Origin: Nymphaea colorata
Lineage: Eukaryota; Streptophyta; Magnoliopsida; Nymphaeales; Nymphaeaceae
Direction: 5' to 3'
Assembly: GCF_008831285.2 (NCBI RefSeq)
Contig: NC_045149.1
Span: forward strand, 2,594,500-2,658,499
Length of the DNA: 64,000 nucleotides
Shown here piece by piece: positions 12,043 to 24,160 of this stretch. A model generated the notes under the pieces. That model saw nothing but the letters and a program-made list of their open reading frames with translations, searched no databases and was not told the DNA's origin. The first letter of the stretch is position 1. Each line of letters opens with the position of its first letter. The position numbers and the translations under genes were made by a program.

Positions 12043-13125
12043 ATGATCCTGACCTTGGTAAGAGGAGTAGCCGTAAATTTTCAGATCAATAGTAATGTGG
12101 TGTGTAGCTCCCAAATCGAGTTACCACCGACTTCCACCAGAAATAAAAGTCTCTGCAGACTACACATGTGGAGGAGAAGATTTATAATGTTGTTCATAAG
12201 AAGGGAGTTGCCGACACTGCTTAGCACTGACATAATTGGCAAATTGAATGTTGAGAGTTGTTTCCAAAGTTTCCTCCTTTGTGTTGATAATTTTTATATC
12301 CTTCTTTCTTATTTTTGTTTTGATAACTACCTCCATTGTAGGATCCACTTCCACCACGAAATTTATTTTCATTTTAATTTCTTGAAAACCTTGATTCCCA
12401 TCATTTTTCTGTGTAAAATTGGCTGTGGGTAGAAGTTCTTCTGAATTTTCAGAATTTTTATCCATCACTTCAGATTCTTCAATGAGAAGCAAACCATGCA
12501 AATCATTCAATGTAACAGCCCCGTCACGAGTGATGATGAATATCTTGAACGTGTCATACTCAGATGGAAGCCCTCGTAGTATATGCATGACCAAATCATC
12601 ATTATCAATGGGTTTTCCTATTACAAATAATTTGTGAGAAATACTTTTGGCTGATCTGATATATTCATGAACTATTTGTTCTCCTTTCTTCAAAGTCTAC
12701 AATTGACTATTTAGTTGAAGGATACAGGACCTTGAGTAGGTTGCATAAAACCTTCTTTAGACTGGACCATACTCCAAATGAAGTTATTAATCCCACCACC
12801 TGACTATGAATAGCGTCGGTTAAGGAAGTTAGCAACCAGCTTAACAATAGCTGGTCATGACAGTGCCTTACAACATATGCTAGGTTTGGTTTCTCTATCA
12901 AACCAGAATGGTTTTTGGTGGACATGGCTTGGAGCCATCCACATAGCCCATCAGATTATAAGTCTGCAAAATTCCCACAACATGTAATTACCAGCTGTCA
13001 ACTTAATAGAAAGGAAATGTTGCGGAGAGTCGGGCGATTGAAATAAACGGAGAAGATAAGCTTGAGTAGGCCACACTTGATTCACTTTGGCAAGCTTTGC
13101 CTGAAGAAGTTTTAGTCTTTGCCAT
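12043..13125 (-). pseudogene. Copia gag (UBN2 type), relic B
   Basis: The - strand ATG at 13125 begins MAKTKTSSGKA. Frame changes lead to NYMLW and MGYVDGSKPCP type blocks near 12990-12910, then LLSWLLTSLTDAIHSQV near 12840-12790 and a 177-codon open stretch (12693-12160) with HEYIRSAKSISHKL, HILRGLPSEYD and LNDLHGLLLIEE. These are the standard blocks of copia gag. The reading is broken between 12700 and 13125. Confidence 0.85.
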
Positions 13126-13164
13126 GGAAGTGATCAGATTGAATGGAGCTCTAAGAACATAAAG

Positions 13165-13400
13165 AAATCACATGGAAATAGGAAGCAAGAGTTCGAGAAA
13201 CAGAGAAGACACAAGATCTATAATGGTTCGGTTTGAGACAAGACCTACATCCACTATAAAAGAGTTTGTCTCTCATTTAGTGTTTCTCTTTGTGTTCATC
13301 TTTCTTATAATCAAGGTCCATATTTTACAATTTTTATGAAAATCCATATTTATACTTTTTACATTTAAAACGTTTACAAAAACAATGTATTAAAATATCT
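13165..13400 (-). mobile_element. 5' LTR remnant of copia relic B
   Basis: The segment 'aatggttcggtttgagacaagacctac' near 13225 and 'tttctcttt-tgttcatctttcttata' near 13285 parallel the LTR at 9506-9863. It lies just upstream, on the - strand, of the gag start. The right part has lost recognisable similarity, so the boundary is approximate. No target duplication was found. Confidence 0.6.
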
Positions 13401-14055
13401 AAGGTGTGTCTCGGCCCGAACGCTTGAACTCCAACCCGGCAATAAAAATACTCAAAACTATGTATTTGCTTGGAGGCGGTGCTGCGGTTTCAAAAAATGA
13501 GGCATTCCTCACACTAAGTTGTGGTAGCATTCCTCACAATATGTATTATTTATTTTTTGAAAAGGAAACATGTATTTTGGTCATCTTTTAGAACATTTTT
13601 TCTTTCTATTTTGCACTTCCAATGAAAGAGTCCTATCCGATTATATGTTATGGTCCTTAACAAGGGAACTTGTGTTAGGTGCCAAAATTATCAAAATGGC
13701 CCTGCCCATCCATTTTTAAGGGCAAAAGTGGAACCAAAAAAGCCTTGTATATAATACCAAAATACCTCTCTAGTAGAACATGGAATATGTCATCCCATGT
13801 TAGCAACATAACATGGAAAGCCTTCTTGATAAATCTCTTTTACTTTTGTTCTTTTTTTTTTTTTTCAATGTTGGTCCTTGAGGAGTCCTTTTCTTTTAAT
13901 ATCAGCATGATGCTCTAATTTCCAAGTTTTTTTTTTTTCCTTTTATGAAGGAATAACAGTGGATCTCTACTAACTTTGAATTGAATGGCCTTAACTGGTA
14001 CCTGAAGACCAAGATTGTTGTTGGCCTGAATATCTTGTCGACCCGCAGGTGATAT
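13401..14055. other. Intergenic, nothing recognised
   Basis: AT-rich, with homopolymer T runs at about 13851-13866 and 13927-13938. Open frames here show no family motif. Confidence 0.5.
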
Positions 14056-15145
14056 GTGAACATGATGTTTATTAAAGTATTCATAAAACAAAACATGAAA
14101 AGTACAGAGTTGTTATGGGGGCAAGGGCACTTGAAGCAAGTTGACAATGCTATAGAAGTATTCTCTTTAAGCGACCGTTGAAGAGCTTGGCACTTTCTAT
14201 TTTCTGTAGGGGAAAATAATATCAAGATTGAAAAAATTGCTGGCATCTTATATTCATGTTGTGTAAGTATATTGACAATGATAAGCAAAAGGTGCTTCGG
14301 ACCTCCCCTTCCACCCTTCCATTACGTATATTAGTCCAAGCTAGAATGTTCTTCTTCATGTGTGTCTTCTTTGTTATATTTCCTTGCCATCGAGGCAACT
14401 GGTTTCTTAATCCATCATGACGTCTTTTTGGAGAGTCATCGCCGGCACTGTAAAACTAGGGGATTCTGTCCTCAAGGATGTGTAAAATCTTCACGAGTGA
14501 TCATCTTCCTGACTTTCTTCTGACAGCAGAGCAGGTAAGTGTTGAAACTCTTGCAGCAATTCACCATCAGGTTCTACTTGACCTGAATGTGGACATGATG
14601 TTTATTAAAGTATTCAATAAACAAAACATAAAAAGTACAAGGATGTTATTGGGGCGAGGCCACTTGAAGCAAGTTGACAACGATATAGATGTTGTCTCTT
14701 TAAGTAACTGCTGAAGCATAGTTGGCAAACTCGCAGATGGACTCCGGCATCGCTCGAATCAGTTTGGGCCGTCAAGAAATCCAGCCAGGACTCAAGGTTG
14801 GCCTGACTCGCCCCTGACTAGCCCAATTCAGCTGCAGTCATTTACATTAGGCTTATTTGCTACTCGACCATGTCCATGAGTCAATGCAGATCCAGTGAGC
14901 CGATCATCTGACAATCCGAGTCCAAGTGATTTGAAGAGGTTCGTATTCTGTATTTTGTATACTTAAAAAATAATATCAAGTTTGAAAATTTTGTTGGCAT
15001 TTTATATCCATGTCGTATAACTATATTGACAATGATAACAATAAGGTGATTCGGACCTCCCCCTCCGCCGTCCCTTTACATACTAGTCCAAACTAGAATA
15101 TTCTTCTTTTTGCGTGTTTTCTATGTTATATTTCCTTGCATCGTG
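14056..15145. repeat. Old local tandem duplication
   Basis: 14056-14395 is repeated at 14589-15145. Matching blocks: 'catgatgtttattaaagtat' (14060 and 14594), 'cacttgaagcaagttgacaa', 'attgacaatgata', and 'ttatatttccttgc' near the end of each. The second copy carries about 230 extra bases (roughly 14715-14945). By eye the copies are about 85% identical outside that segment. No coding function seen. Confidence 0.8.
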
Positions 15146-15265
15146 TGCATGCCTTTTGGTTTTTAAAAAGAACAATTAAGTGGAAAGAAACTTTCTTCCA
15201 CATATTTTACTTTTATCAAGTGCTGGATTAGTTACACTTTATTTGGTGCCATTCCTTGAGTCGTT

Positions 15266-15270
<5 letters not shown>

Positions 15271-15323
<53 letters not shown>

Positions 15324-15326
15324 ACA
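15271..15326. repeat. Compound microsatellite (CT)n(CA)n
   Basis: About 14 CT units followed by about 13 CA units, uninterrupted. Confidence 0.97.
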
Positions 15327-15329
15327 TGC

Positions 15330-16335
15330 TTACACATTAAAATTTTACACCAAGCACGCTTGATCTGATGGACGGCGAAGGCATGCTTTTAAAATTTTGA
15401 TTTTTTTATAAAGCCACTCGAATTCCATAAACGAATAACCGGTTCAATAAGAGAAATACAGTTCAAGCATGCGTTTGTTTGTTACAGAATCAAAACATGG
15501 GCATATGTTTTTCTAAAAAAAAAATATTTTTTATCAGATGGGATGTAAAAAGAGTTTTTCATACCACAGGCCATATTGAGACGTCAAGCTCCCTCTTCCC
15601 TCCCTTCCCCTTAACCATAAGGTTTAGGGCCGCATCAAAGTCTGATATCCACCCAACAAAATCATTTAGTGCATTGCTCCCACTCCATTGGCACAAAAGC
15701 ATATAATGCCAGAGTCGAATTAACAACACAGGCTTTTATGGACACTAGCTCTAGCTCCACTAACTACTGTATGTCCTTTGACCTTTGAGGCTAAATAGCC
15801 TCCCTATATTAAGTAGGACTCCCTAACTTTTGAAAAATTTCGTTTGACTGCTGCAAAATATGTCCGTCGATATTGAATCCTGACTCCATAAATAACATGG
15901 AGTCTTTATCCTAAGTAAGCTTTTCCCTCCATTCTGTGCTCGACAATCTCCTCCAATCCCTGCGCTGACACCTGAAGTGTCTGCCTCTGGTTTAAGCCAA
16001 CTCTCGGACCATGATATCTATCATGGTTCCGATGAATTTGCGCTGCCCATCTTATTCAAGCGTTCAGCAGTATTATGCATCATGAATCCAAAACTCATTC
16101 TCCTCCACTTGTTGGCCTCAAGAGTCAATACGTAATTGCTTGGCCGACTGAGCTTGACGAAGGAACCAATCAATCCTCTGATTCAATTGCAGGCTTGAGA
16201 CGGGCTAATTGTTCTTGGAGCTCATCCTCAAGCTCTGTGGCCATAAACAAGACTGGCGTCGGCATCATATATGGATTTTCTTCTCTATCTTAATGGGGGA
16301 AAAGTACGGCTGCTGCGAACAGTTGCGCCGTGAAC
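15330..16335. other. Region upstream of the second dioxygenase, no gene recognised
   Basis: No family motif in any frame. The promoter of the second dioxygenase should be in the right part; no clear TATA box could be chosen. GC content rises from about 16200 toward the gene. Confidence 0.45.
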
Positions 16336-16338
16336 GAA

Positions 16339-16359
16339 ATGTCCAAAGACAACCGATGA
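16339..16359 (+). promoter_or_regulatory. Possible short upstream ORF in the leader of the second dioxygenase
   Basis: ATG TCC AAA GAC AAC CGA TGA, six codons plus a stop, 104 bases before the main ATG at 16464. Meaningful only if the transcript starts upstream of 16339. Confidence 0.3.
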
Positions 16360-16463
16360 ACTTATTTAGGGCAACCCCTCGTCGCCCCCGCTCCGCCTAC
16401 TGATCATACCCAATTAATTTCCCCACCGATCTCTTCCCAATTATTATCCAAATCCAGAGATCA

Positions 16464-19400
16464 ATGTCTTTCCCAAGTGTAGTGCCGTCTCGGAACATCC
16501 CATCCGATCTCGAAATCGAAGAAGCGATCAAAGCCTTCGATGAGTCGAAGGCTGGAGTAAAAGGCCTCGTCGATTCGCGAATCGCGACGGTGCCGTCCAT
16601 ATTCATCGAGCCGCCGGAGAGCAATCGGCGCCACAACCGGTCGGAATGCACTGATCCGGACCAAAGCTACGAGCATGTAGTACCTGTTATCGATCTCTCC
16701 GGTCCACGGGAGGATATCGTCGTGCAGATCTGCGAGGCGTCGGAGAAGTGGGGAGTGTTTCAGGCGGTAAACCATGGCGTCCCTCTGACGATATTGGATG
16801 AGATGTTACTGGAAGTAGCCAAGTTCCATGAATCGCCTGCGGAAGAGAAGCAGCAGTTTTACACCCGGGACTTGAAGAAGAAGGTGGGGTTGGCGAGCAC
16901 TTTTGACCTTTACACCAGGAAGAGGGCCAACTGGAGGGACACTGTCCATTGTGACATGGCTCCCGACCCCCCTTCACCCGAGGAACTCCCAATGCCTTGG
17001 AGGTAACTAAGCAATCGATTTACCACATTTTTGAACTCCTTTGATTATTTGTTGGACTTGGTCATTCTTACTACTTCGACTAGATTTGGTTGAATAAAAT
17101 GATAGGTAAAAAAAATCCTCTCAACTTGCACCTCTCGACGCATACTCTTAGCTCGAATTCATTCATATATTTTTGTTTTTTCTTTTTTTTTTTGGAAATA
17201 TGTGATGTTCTATAAGCTAGTATGAAAATTTTCTTAAAACTTTTGATCATATTATCATTATTATTATATAGACACGCACAAACAAAGTTAGTTGGGCCCC
17301 AAGACAAAACTGGCTCCGCCCCTGCACCTCTTGTCATGTAATTGAGCAAAATTGCACAATTGCTCCTTTTCAGTTAACGAATTTGCTGGACAATGAAATG
17401 GTTTGTCCACTTATATCTATCGGAAGGAAGGACGATAGCAAATTAGATCTGTCATTGGTTCAGGTTTCAGGTAAGTGAAACTAGACTTAACTAACAAAAT
17501 GAGATATCAGATCTCCAATTAGGTTTAAATATGGGTTGTAGACTAAGTTACCTGGGTACGGATACAGTTCAAGTATGGGTACGGAAGTATGAGTAGCAAC
17601 TATAGAGAATATGGGTACATGGTATGGCAGGATATATATAAACAAATATATATATATATATATATATATGCAAATTAACACAAAAATTCAAAATAAAAGC
17701 AACATTTAAACAAACAAGTGTTATAAGTAAAAACATTACATGTTAATGAAAAATAGCTCTATTAACAAGTTGAAGACAAAAAAAATTAAATCAAGTAAAA
17801 TTAATGAGTTTGGATCAGTTTCGATTTAAAGAGTACTCATGCGTATCCAAATACCCACTTTGGGTATGGTGATACAGGAAAGTAAACGTTATTAAAGTAC
17901 CCATATAACTTAGGTTGCATACTAAAGAGACCACTTGTTACGGAAATTGAGGCATCTGGTCTAACTTATTAGACAAGGGACCATATCGAATCTAGCAGAC
18001 ACAAATAATAGAACCCATCCCCGCAATTTAAGTACTATAGTAACCTTATAGTAACCTGCGTTCCATGTCATAACTCACATACTTGGCGTGGAAACATGAA
18101 AAAATCTTGAATTCTAACATTTTTAGCAATGGCGGAGCCACATGAGGACTGATGTGAGCAACTGCCCACACCAGTACAAATAAATTGCTTATTTGTCTAT
18201 TAGTTTCTCATGGAAGTTACCCACATCAGCCAAATAAACTGTTTTTTTGTCTATTAGTTTCTCATGGATATTTTACTTATTTAAACATTGACTGCCGCTT
18301 AAAAGTTTTGATCGAACCATTAGTGCCCTTAGTCCAGAACTTCGGCTTCGCCACTGCTCTCTAGTCAATCTGATCCTCAGCAGCTCAGAATATGAGAAAG
18401 AGTTAGCTTTAATTTGAAGGTTGCTTTCCATATCCAGCTACATTGGGTCCTGATCAGCTTCCACACAAAAGCTTTGTGCGTGCACAATTATCGAGGAATA
18501 TCTTATACAATTAGTGTCCTCAATCTTTGGGAGATTCTCTAAGAAAGAGCACCTACTAAAAACATTATTTTTTCAAGTAAAAAATACAAAAGTACTATCG
18601 CGAAAAGAAATATTTTTCTTCAACCAAGGAAGAGTATTGGCTATGTACGAGGGTTTTTTTTAGCATTTTTATATCAAAAACTAATGTTTTACTTCAGTTG
18701 GTGATTCTTTAAGAAACTCCGGTGAGCACCTATTTATTTACTTTCAAAAGTTGAGCAGTCATTTGTTATTTACGAAAAGGTTAGTTGCCATTTTTTAAAT
18801 TTTACTTGAAAGATATTAAACTAAGAAAACCACGGGATCGATAATTTTAAAGCTACAGAATGAAGGAAACAAAGAAACAAACATTTTATAAGATTCTTCA
18901 AGTAATTGGAAAGAATAAACTGTGATTAATTTAATGATAACAAAGTATAAAATGGTTTAATCTAAACGAAATGGTAAACTAACTTAATGAAGCAATTGCA
19001 TCCTTTCATCATGATTTGGCTGATTCAGCTTGATTTTAACAACATTATATGTGCTTGTCCATGAGGTGATCAATAACAAGTTAATTAAGCTAATCAATCA
19101 TATTATATATGCTGCTTGATATGTAGGGAAATATTACCAGAGTATTCTAAGCGCACTGCAGAACTTGGAGGGTCTCTGATGGAGTTACTAGCAGAAGCCC
19201 TTGGTTTACCCTCCAATGTCCTCATTGATATGGAATGCATGAAGGCACAGACACTTGCACTGCACTATTATCCTCCATGCCCACAACCTGAGCTAACTGT
19301 GGGAGCAACCAAACATTCAGACCCAAGCTTCATCACTATCCTCCTGCAAGACCACATTGGTGGGCTCCAAGTTCTTCATCAGGACCATTGGATTGATGTT

Positions 19401-20738
19401 GTGCCCTTCCATGGTGCTCTGGTTGTGAACGTGGGTGATCTTCTGCAGGTAGCTATGCTCTGAGCTAGCAGTGATGTTATATTATATATGCTTGTTTTCA
19501 TTTTCTAATTACCTGTTTCAGTCAAGTAAGAGATGATACGTAACATTGCCTATGCAATGGCTAGAGGAATTAATGCAGCCTTCAACCATAGCAAACCCAT
19601 GACATGGTTGAATTGAAAATAAAAAGAGAAATAAGTTTTGAGGAAATAAAGAAAGATGTATCAAAGAGAAAATTGAAGAGTTTAGGGTGGAACAAGCAAT
19701 GAAAAATATCTAGTGTGCACCACCACTTGTTCTCATACATGGACATGCGCCAAGTACTTTTTCAAAAGCATGCATAATGACAAGTTATTTTTAAATTTGC
19801 CAGGACGTATTCCTCGAAACGAAAATGTGTATGTTTTTTTTCCTGAACTGGGGAACTTCATAAATGTGGAATTTAACTTGGTCAGAAAGGTCCATGCGAA
19901 GCCGATTGATCCGTCCAGTCAATTAATTCTCCACCTTTTGCCAGGAAAATTAATTGGCAGGGATGTGTTGTACATGCAGGCCAAAACTAAAACTTAAAAC
20001 CATATATAGTTTTTGGATTCCTAAATCGAGTTTTATAAGCTTAAAAAATTCTGATGTTGATTGTCAAGTTTTCATAAAATATTATTACTTGCATACTTAA
20101 AAAGTGCCGTTTTCGTATCGATTTGCAATATTTTAGTTATGTAGATCACATCCACGTTGAAAGATTTTATGTAAAGGAGAAAAAATGTAAAAAACTGATT
20201 GTGACTGGTCGTTCATATATATATATATATATATATACACATAAGCAATGCTAGCATGCATGTCATGTGTCATACATGACAATTAAATTTACAGAATCTA
20301 TGAGAGAAGCGTAGACATCGTATAAGAAGTTGGGGTGGTGGTAGCAGGAAATTAATAAAAATTAGAAGATATTTTAAGAAGTTATGATTTTCTCGAGCCC
20401 TGTTGCAGCTGTAGGGTACAGCCTAGTTCATTAATATACATTTTCAAACTTGCTAATTGATTCTTATTTGTTCTTTAATGCAGCTTGTCTCAAATGACAA
20501 ATTCCTAAGTGTTGAGCACAGAGTGCTGGCAAGTCGAATGGGGCCAAGAGTGTCGGTAGCTTGCTTCTTAAAGGCTGCACTTGAACCAGGGACGAATAAG
20601 TTTGGCCCCATCAAGGATCTCTTATCTGATGATAACCCAGCCAAGTATATGGAAGTATCGATGATCGACTATACTTCTCAGTACAATACCAAGGGACTTG
20701 ATGGAGTCTCTGCTCTCAATCGTCTCAAGCTCAGGTAA
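16464..20738 (+). CDS. 2-oxoglutarate/Fe(II) dioxygenase, ACC-oxidase-homolog type (second copy)
   Basis: Three exons: 16464-17002, 19127-19448, 20484-20738, GT-AG introns of 2124 and 1035 bp, 371 aa. Splice phases are identical to the copy at 4202, and the middle exon is again 322 nt. Exon 1 has KAFDESKAGVKGL, VVPVIDLSG, KWGVFQAVNHGVP and the near-invariant KRANWRDT. Exon 2 has HYYPPCPQPEL and iron ligands His243 and Asp245 (KHSDPSF). Exon 3 has His299 (VEHRVL) and Arg309/Ser311 (RVS). The protein ends ALNRLKLR, the usual family end. All catalytic residues are intact, so an active oxygenase of specialised metabolism is expected; the substrate is unknown. The start is the first in-frame ATG giving the family N-terminus. 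Intron 1 contains a small inverted-repeat element and microsatellites. The ~10.5-kb gap to the first copy is mostly transposon debris. Confidence 0.93.
17640..17669. repeat. (AT)n microsatellite in intron 1 of the second dioxygenase
   Basis: An alternating AT tract of about 30 bases, slightly interrupted at its left end. Confidence 0.9.
18127..18356. mobile_element. Small hAT-like MITE in intron 1 of the second dioxygenase
   Basis: The left end reads CAATGGCGGAGCC and the right end, inverted, CAGTGGCGAAGCC, a 13-base terminal inverted repeat with two mismatches. CAGTGGCGGAGCC ends are common on small plant hAT-type elements. The candidate 8-bp target sites match at only about 5 of 8 positions, so the family call is tentative. 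Inside, 'ttgtctattagtttctcatgg' occurs twice. Confidence 0.5.
20215..20236. repeat. (AT)n microsatellite in intron 2 of the second dioxygenase
   Basis: Uninterrupted AT tract of about 22 bases. Confidence 0.9.
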
Positions 20739-21529
20739 TGGGGGGTTTGCATATTTGGAATATATAAAAATTTATACGTGGGCAATTTGCTATCATAATG
20801 TGGTCCCTCTCAATGGAAGCTCCTTGTAAAACTAAAAAGTTTAATTTACCCATACTTTTAGTAGATTTTCTTTTGTTAAAAATTTACATAAAGGTGCCTA
20901 ACAAACGAGGTAATAACAAATGGCCACCCAACTTGTTTCTGGCCTCCAACAAAGGGATCTGGTTTCGGTGGATATGGGATGCTTAGAGGACGGTTCACCG
21001 GTGCCCAGGAGTCCGGCTATTCTGAAGGATTTTGTCATATATAGGATCCCTATCCTCCAAATTGGAACGAGCAATCAAACCTTAGCTATGCTAAACCAAC
21101 TTGTAATGCTCTCAATTGTTTATTGCTACTTTTTATTTTGAATAATAAAGGTGTGTAGCCTAACGTCCAGCAGGGTTGATTAGGAAATTATTGAGATCCG
21201 TCGTTGACCCTCCCAACCGTCGCTGTTCTTTGAGGGGTTGCTTTAATTTTCTGTTTTTTTTTTCTTTCTGATAATTTTATTTGAGAGTTTGAGTTAATGG
21301 TTTTCAACCCTCGCGGTTCGATGAGGGTGATGCTATAATTTTTTGTTTATAATTTTATTTGAGAGTTTGAATTAATGTTTTTTATTTGGAGGTAAGTTTG
21401 AGCATCCGACCGACTTGGCGATTATCACGAAGACAAAGGAAGCCCGACTGAATAATTTTACAGAACTATCCAGCCCCATAATAATCGGGCTAATTTGGGC
21501 CCAAGCTTAATCGAGTATCGGGCTGCACC
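20739..21529. other. 3' flank of the second dioxygenase, no gene recognised
   Basis: A block 'ataattttatttgagagttt' occurs at about 21270 and again at about 21350, a small local duplication. An AATAATAAA string lies near 21141; whether it serves as the polyadenylation signal, about 400 bases past the stop, is unknown. Confidence 0.45.
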
Positions 21530-21950
21530 TAGGGATGTCAACGGATCGGATTCGGATTGGATACATCTTTAACCATATCCACTTTTTCGGATATTCATAT
21601 ATTCGGATTCGGATTCGAATTCGAATAAAGCAAAGTCATATCTGAATCTGAAATCCGATTTTACAATCCGAATCTGATTTTTATATTTATATCTGAATCC
21701 GAATCCGAATTTTGAACCGGATTTTGCCATTTTTCAAGTATTAGAAAGAGGATATTTGTCAAAAAATGAATCCGATCCGAATCCGATCCGATATTCATGT
21801 ATATCTGAATTCGAATCCGATCGGTTGTCATTTATTAAATCTGAATCCGATCCGATTTCTTAATCGGATATTAAATTTTTATCCATATCCGATTTTTTCG
21901 GATCGGATCGGTCGGATATCCGATTCAAATCAGATATATTGACATCCCTA
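21530..21950. mobile_element. hAT-like MITE, copy 1
   Basis: 421 bp with ends TAGGGATGTCAA and TTGACATCCCTA (perfect 12-base terminal inverted repeat). The flanking octamers are gctgcacc (21522-21529) and actgcacc (21951-21958), an 8-bp target duplication with one mismatch, which points to the hAT superfamily. The interior is built from many ATCCGA/TCGGAT words and has no coding capacity. A second copy lies at 38182-38606. Confidence 0.85.
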
Positions 21951-22890
21951 ACTGCACCTACTGGCCGATACCCGGCTTGACCCATAAATCCTTTTTCTTT
22001 TTCAATTTATATTAATTCAAACAACTTGGGTTCAGTTTTGTACATTAAATTCAAACAAATAGGCATAGAGCCCTCTTTTGTAAGGGAGTTTTGGATGTTA
22101 CTATCGAAGAACGAACAAAGTAAAGGGAGAGAGAAGTGACACCACTTTTTGGGTGAGCAAAAGGTAAAGGCAGAGAGAAGTGACACCACTTTTTTGGTGA
22201 GCAAAAGGTTCATCCCATCACTCGAAACAAGACCCAAAGGCCTCCTATTCCCTTTGCCTTTAGAATCCTGAGTTGCATCAGTGTCAGCAATAATAACGGT
22301 TTACCTTTCAACTTTAATGTCGCGTCCTACATAAACAGATAACGCCCACAAGAATCTAACTAGAGACCTACCTTTATACAAGTCTCTATCCCCACCAGCT
22401 ATACTGACACCACTTTTAAGACAATTATTTTACAATGAAAATTTAGTGCCCATACCACTCTAACTCTAACTTGAGTTCAAGTTTTCAACAATATGGAGTG
22501 AGAGGGAGACTTTCACCATGGTTTAATCCTAAAACCTCGTTGTGTGCATCATATGGCATAGCATGGTTAATCATAAAAATACTCTTATTCACAAGGAAAG
22601 CAAAACTTTTGGTAAGGGCAAAAATAAAAATCAAAAAAATAAAAAGACAAGAAAAAACATTTCTTTTTTAAAAATTACACATATATCCTCAACTCTTACT
22701 GCCTACACGTCTTAGTCCTACGTGTGTAGGTTGGTGCGTGCAACTCCACTCTTAGTCCTGTATAGAAAAAAAAAAACCGCTTTGACAATGCTTGTAAAAC
22801 GAGTTCCTGCAGAGCAATATTGAGTGAATTTATTGTAAACCCCGTTTGACCTCGGTGGTTGGAGGTGGTACCCCTATGCGGTGGGCCCGT
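21951..22890. other. Intergenic with a short tandem repeat
   Basis: A ~42-bp unit containing 'agagagaagtgacaccactt' is tandemly repeated at about 22124-22165 and 22166-22209. Nothing else was recognised. Confidence 0.6.
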
Positions 22891-23060
22891 TTATTGGAGG
22901 TAGCAATTTGAAAATTTGGAAGTACTGCTCCTATTAGTTGGGCACCTTTATTGGAGGTAGCAATTTGAAAATTTCAAAAAAATGTTTATGCTCTCGGCTC
23001 ACAGGTAGCCCCTATTCGGTGGGCATCCTTATTGGAGGTAGCAATTTGAAAATTTCAAGG
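22891..23060. repeat. Three spaced copies of a 27-bp word
   Basis: TTATTGGAGGTAGCAATTTG followed by AAAATTT occurs at 22891, 22948 and 23029, each preceded by a variant of 'cctat-cggtgggc'. Spacings are 57 and 81 bases, so this is an irregular tandem array. Confidence 0.8.
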
Positions 23061-23687
23061 AAAGGTTGAGTGTTTATTTGTTAGGCTTCAAAAGTTATGT
23101 GGTGATTTTTTTTAGTTTATTCCTTAGGCAGTTTTTATATTTACAAATGGAGAAAAAATAAACCCTTTTATACTGGTAGTTTTTAGTATCCATGCAAAAC
23201 TTCCAAAGCATGAAACTTACATTAAAAATATATATAAGGTCATGTCCACATTTCAAATAGGTCATTTGTCAAGTACAAGAAAGGAAACTTAATTATTTAA
23301 AAGTAAATCTTGTAAAGAACTTTCATTAGCTAATTAGGCCACCTATTTTCCATTTTTTCATGTTGTTTTTCAATGGAGGAGGGTTAGTCCTTCAAGTGTA
23401 CCAAACGATAAATGTTTATTTAATCTTAATGGACATTTGTCCCAAATCATCCTCAAAATGTTCACAATCTATGTCGAACATAACTAACAGAAAGCTTCAT
23501 ATGAATTCCTTATTTTAGTCACGAGAGTGGACACCGAAGTACGAACACAGCTTTTGTTGGCAGGTGGCCATGATTAGCCCCTTCCAAGGGTTTGACCTTT
23601 ACAAAATAATGCATTGAAAACACTCAGTATTAGAAATCATACAAAAGGAAACCCATATATATATACACAAATTCTAGCTGAGTGTTT
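23061..23687. other. Intergenic, nothing recognised
   Basis: AT-rich stretch without coding motifs or clear repeats. Confidence 0.5.
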
Positions 23688-24115
23688 TGCTCGGCTAGTA
23701 TGGGCCATCCACATGATGGCCCATTTCTTTTTAAAAAGAAAAAAAAAAACACACAAAAATTCAAACGCTCGACTGGCAGGTGGGGCAGGCCAACCTCTTT
23801 GAGTAGGGGGAGGCCGTCGCCTCCGCCATCACCGCCGCCGGCCTCCACTCGCCAGCGGACTACGGAGGAGGCAATGGTCTCCACTTGCGACAGCCAACAC
23901 TTTTTTTTTAGGTTTAGGCATTTTTTTTGTAAATGAAAGAAGAAAAAGAAAGAAGAAGCCGTCGCCTCCACCATCGCTGCCATCGGTGGTCTGCTGGTGA
24001 GGGGAAGCCGGCGACAGTCTCCCTCATGTTGAAGAGGTGGGTGAGGCACTTGATGCCTTTTATCTTTGAATTAAAGAATGGGACTTCCACATGGACGGCC
24101 CAGACCAGCTGAGCA
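23688..24115. mobile_element. TIR element with a GC-rich interior
   Basis: The left end (23688-23732, TGCTCGGCTAGTATGGGCC...) and the inverted right end (24115-24073, TGCTCAGCTGGTCTGGGCC...) form a ~43-base terminal inverted repeat of roughly 75-80% identity. The interior contains two related GC-rich blocks near 23815 and 23957 ('gccgtcgcctcc-ccatc'), unlike the AT-rich surroundings. GC-rich captured sequence is typical of Mutator-like (Pack-type) elements, but no 9-bp target duplication was found, so the superfamily is open. Confidence 0.6.
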
Positions 24116-24136
24116 TATTTAGCATGAGAGAGGATG

Positions 24137-24160
24137 ATATATATATATATATATATATAT
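24137..24160. repeat. (AT)n microsatellite
   Basis: About 24 alternating A and T bases just outside the TIR element's right end. Confidence 0.9.

Noticed and set aside
19713-19997. 94-codon frame in intron 2 of the second dioxygenase
   Set aside because: No family motif, no splice support, and it would disrupt the dioxygenase reading frame.
23630-24049. 139-codon - strand frame
   Set aside because: It spans the TIR element's GC-rich interior and homopolymer runs; composition is low-complexity and no domain is seen.
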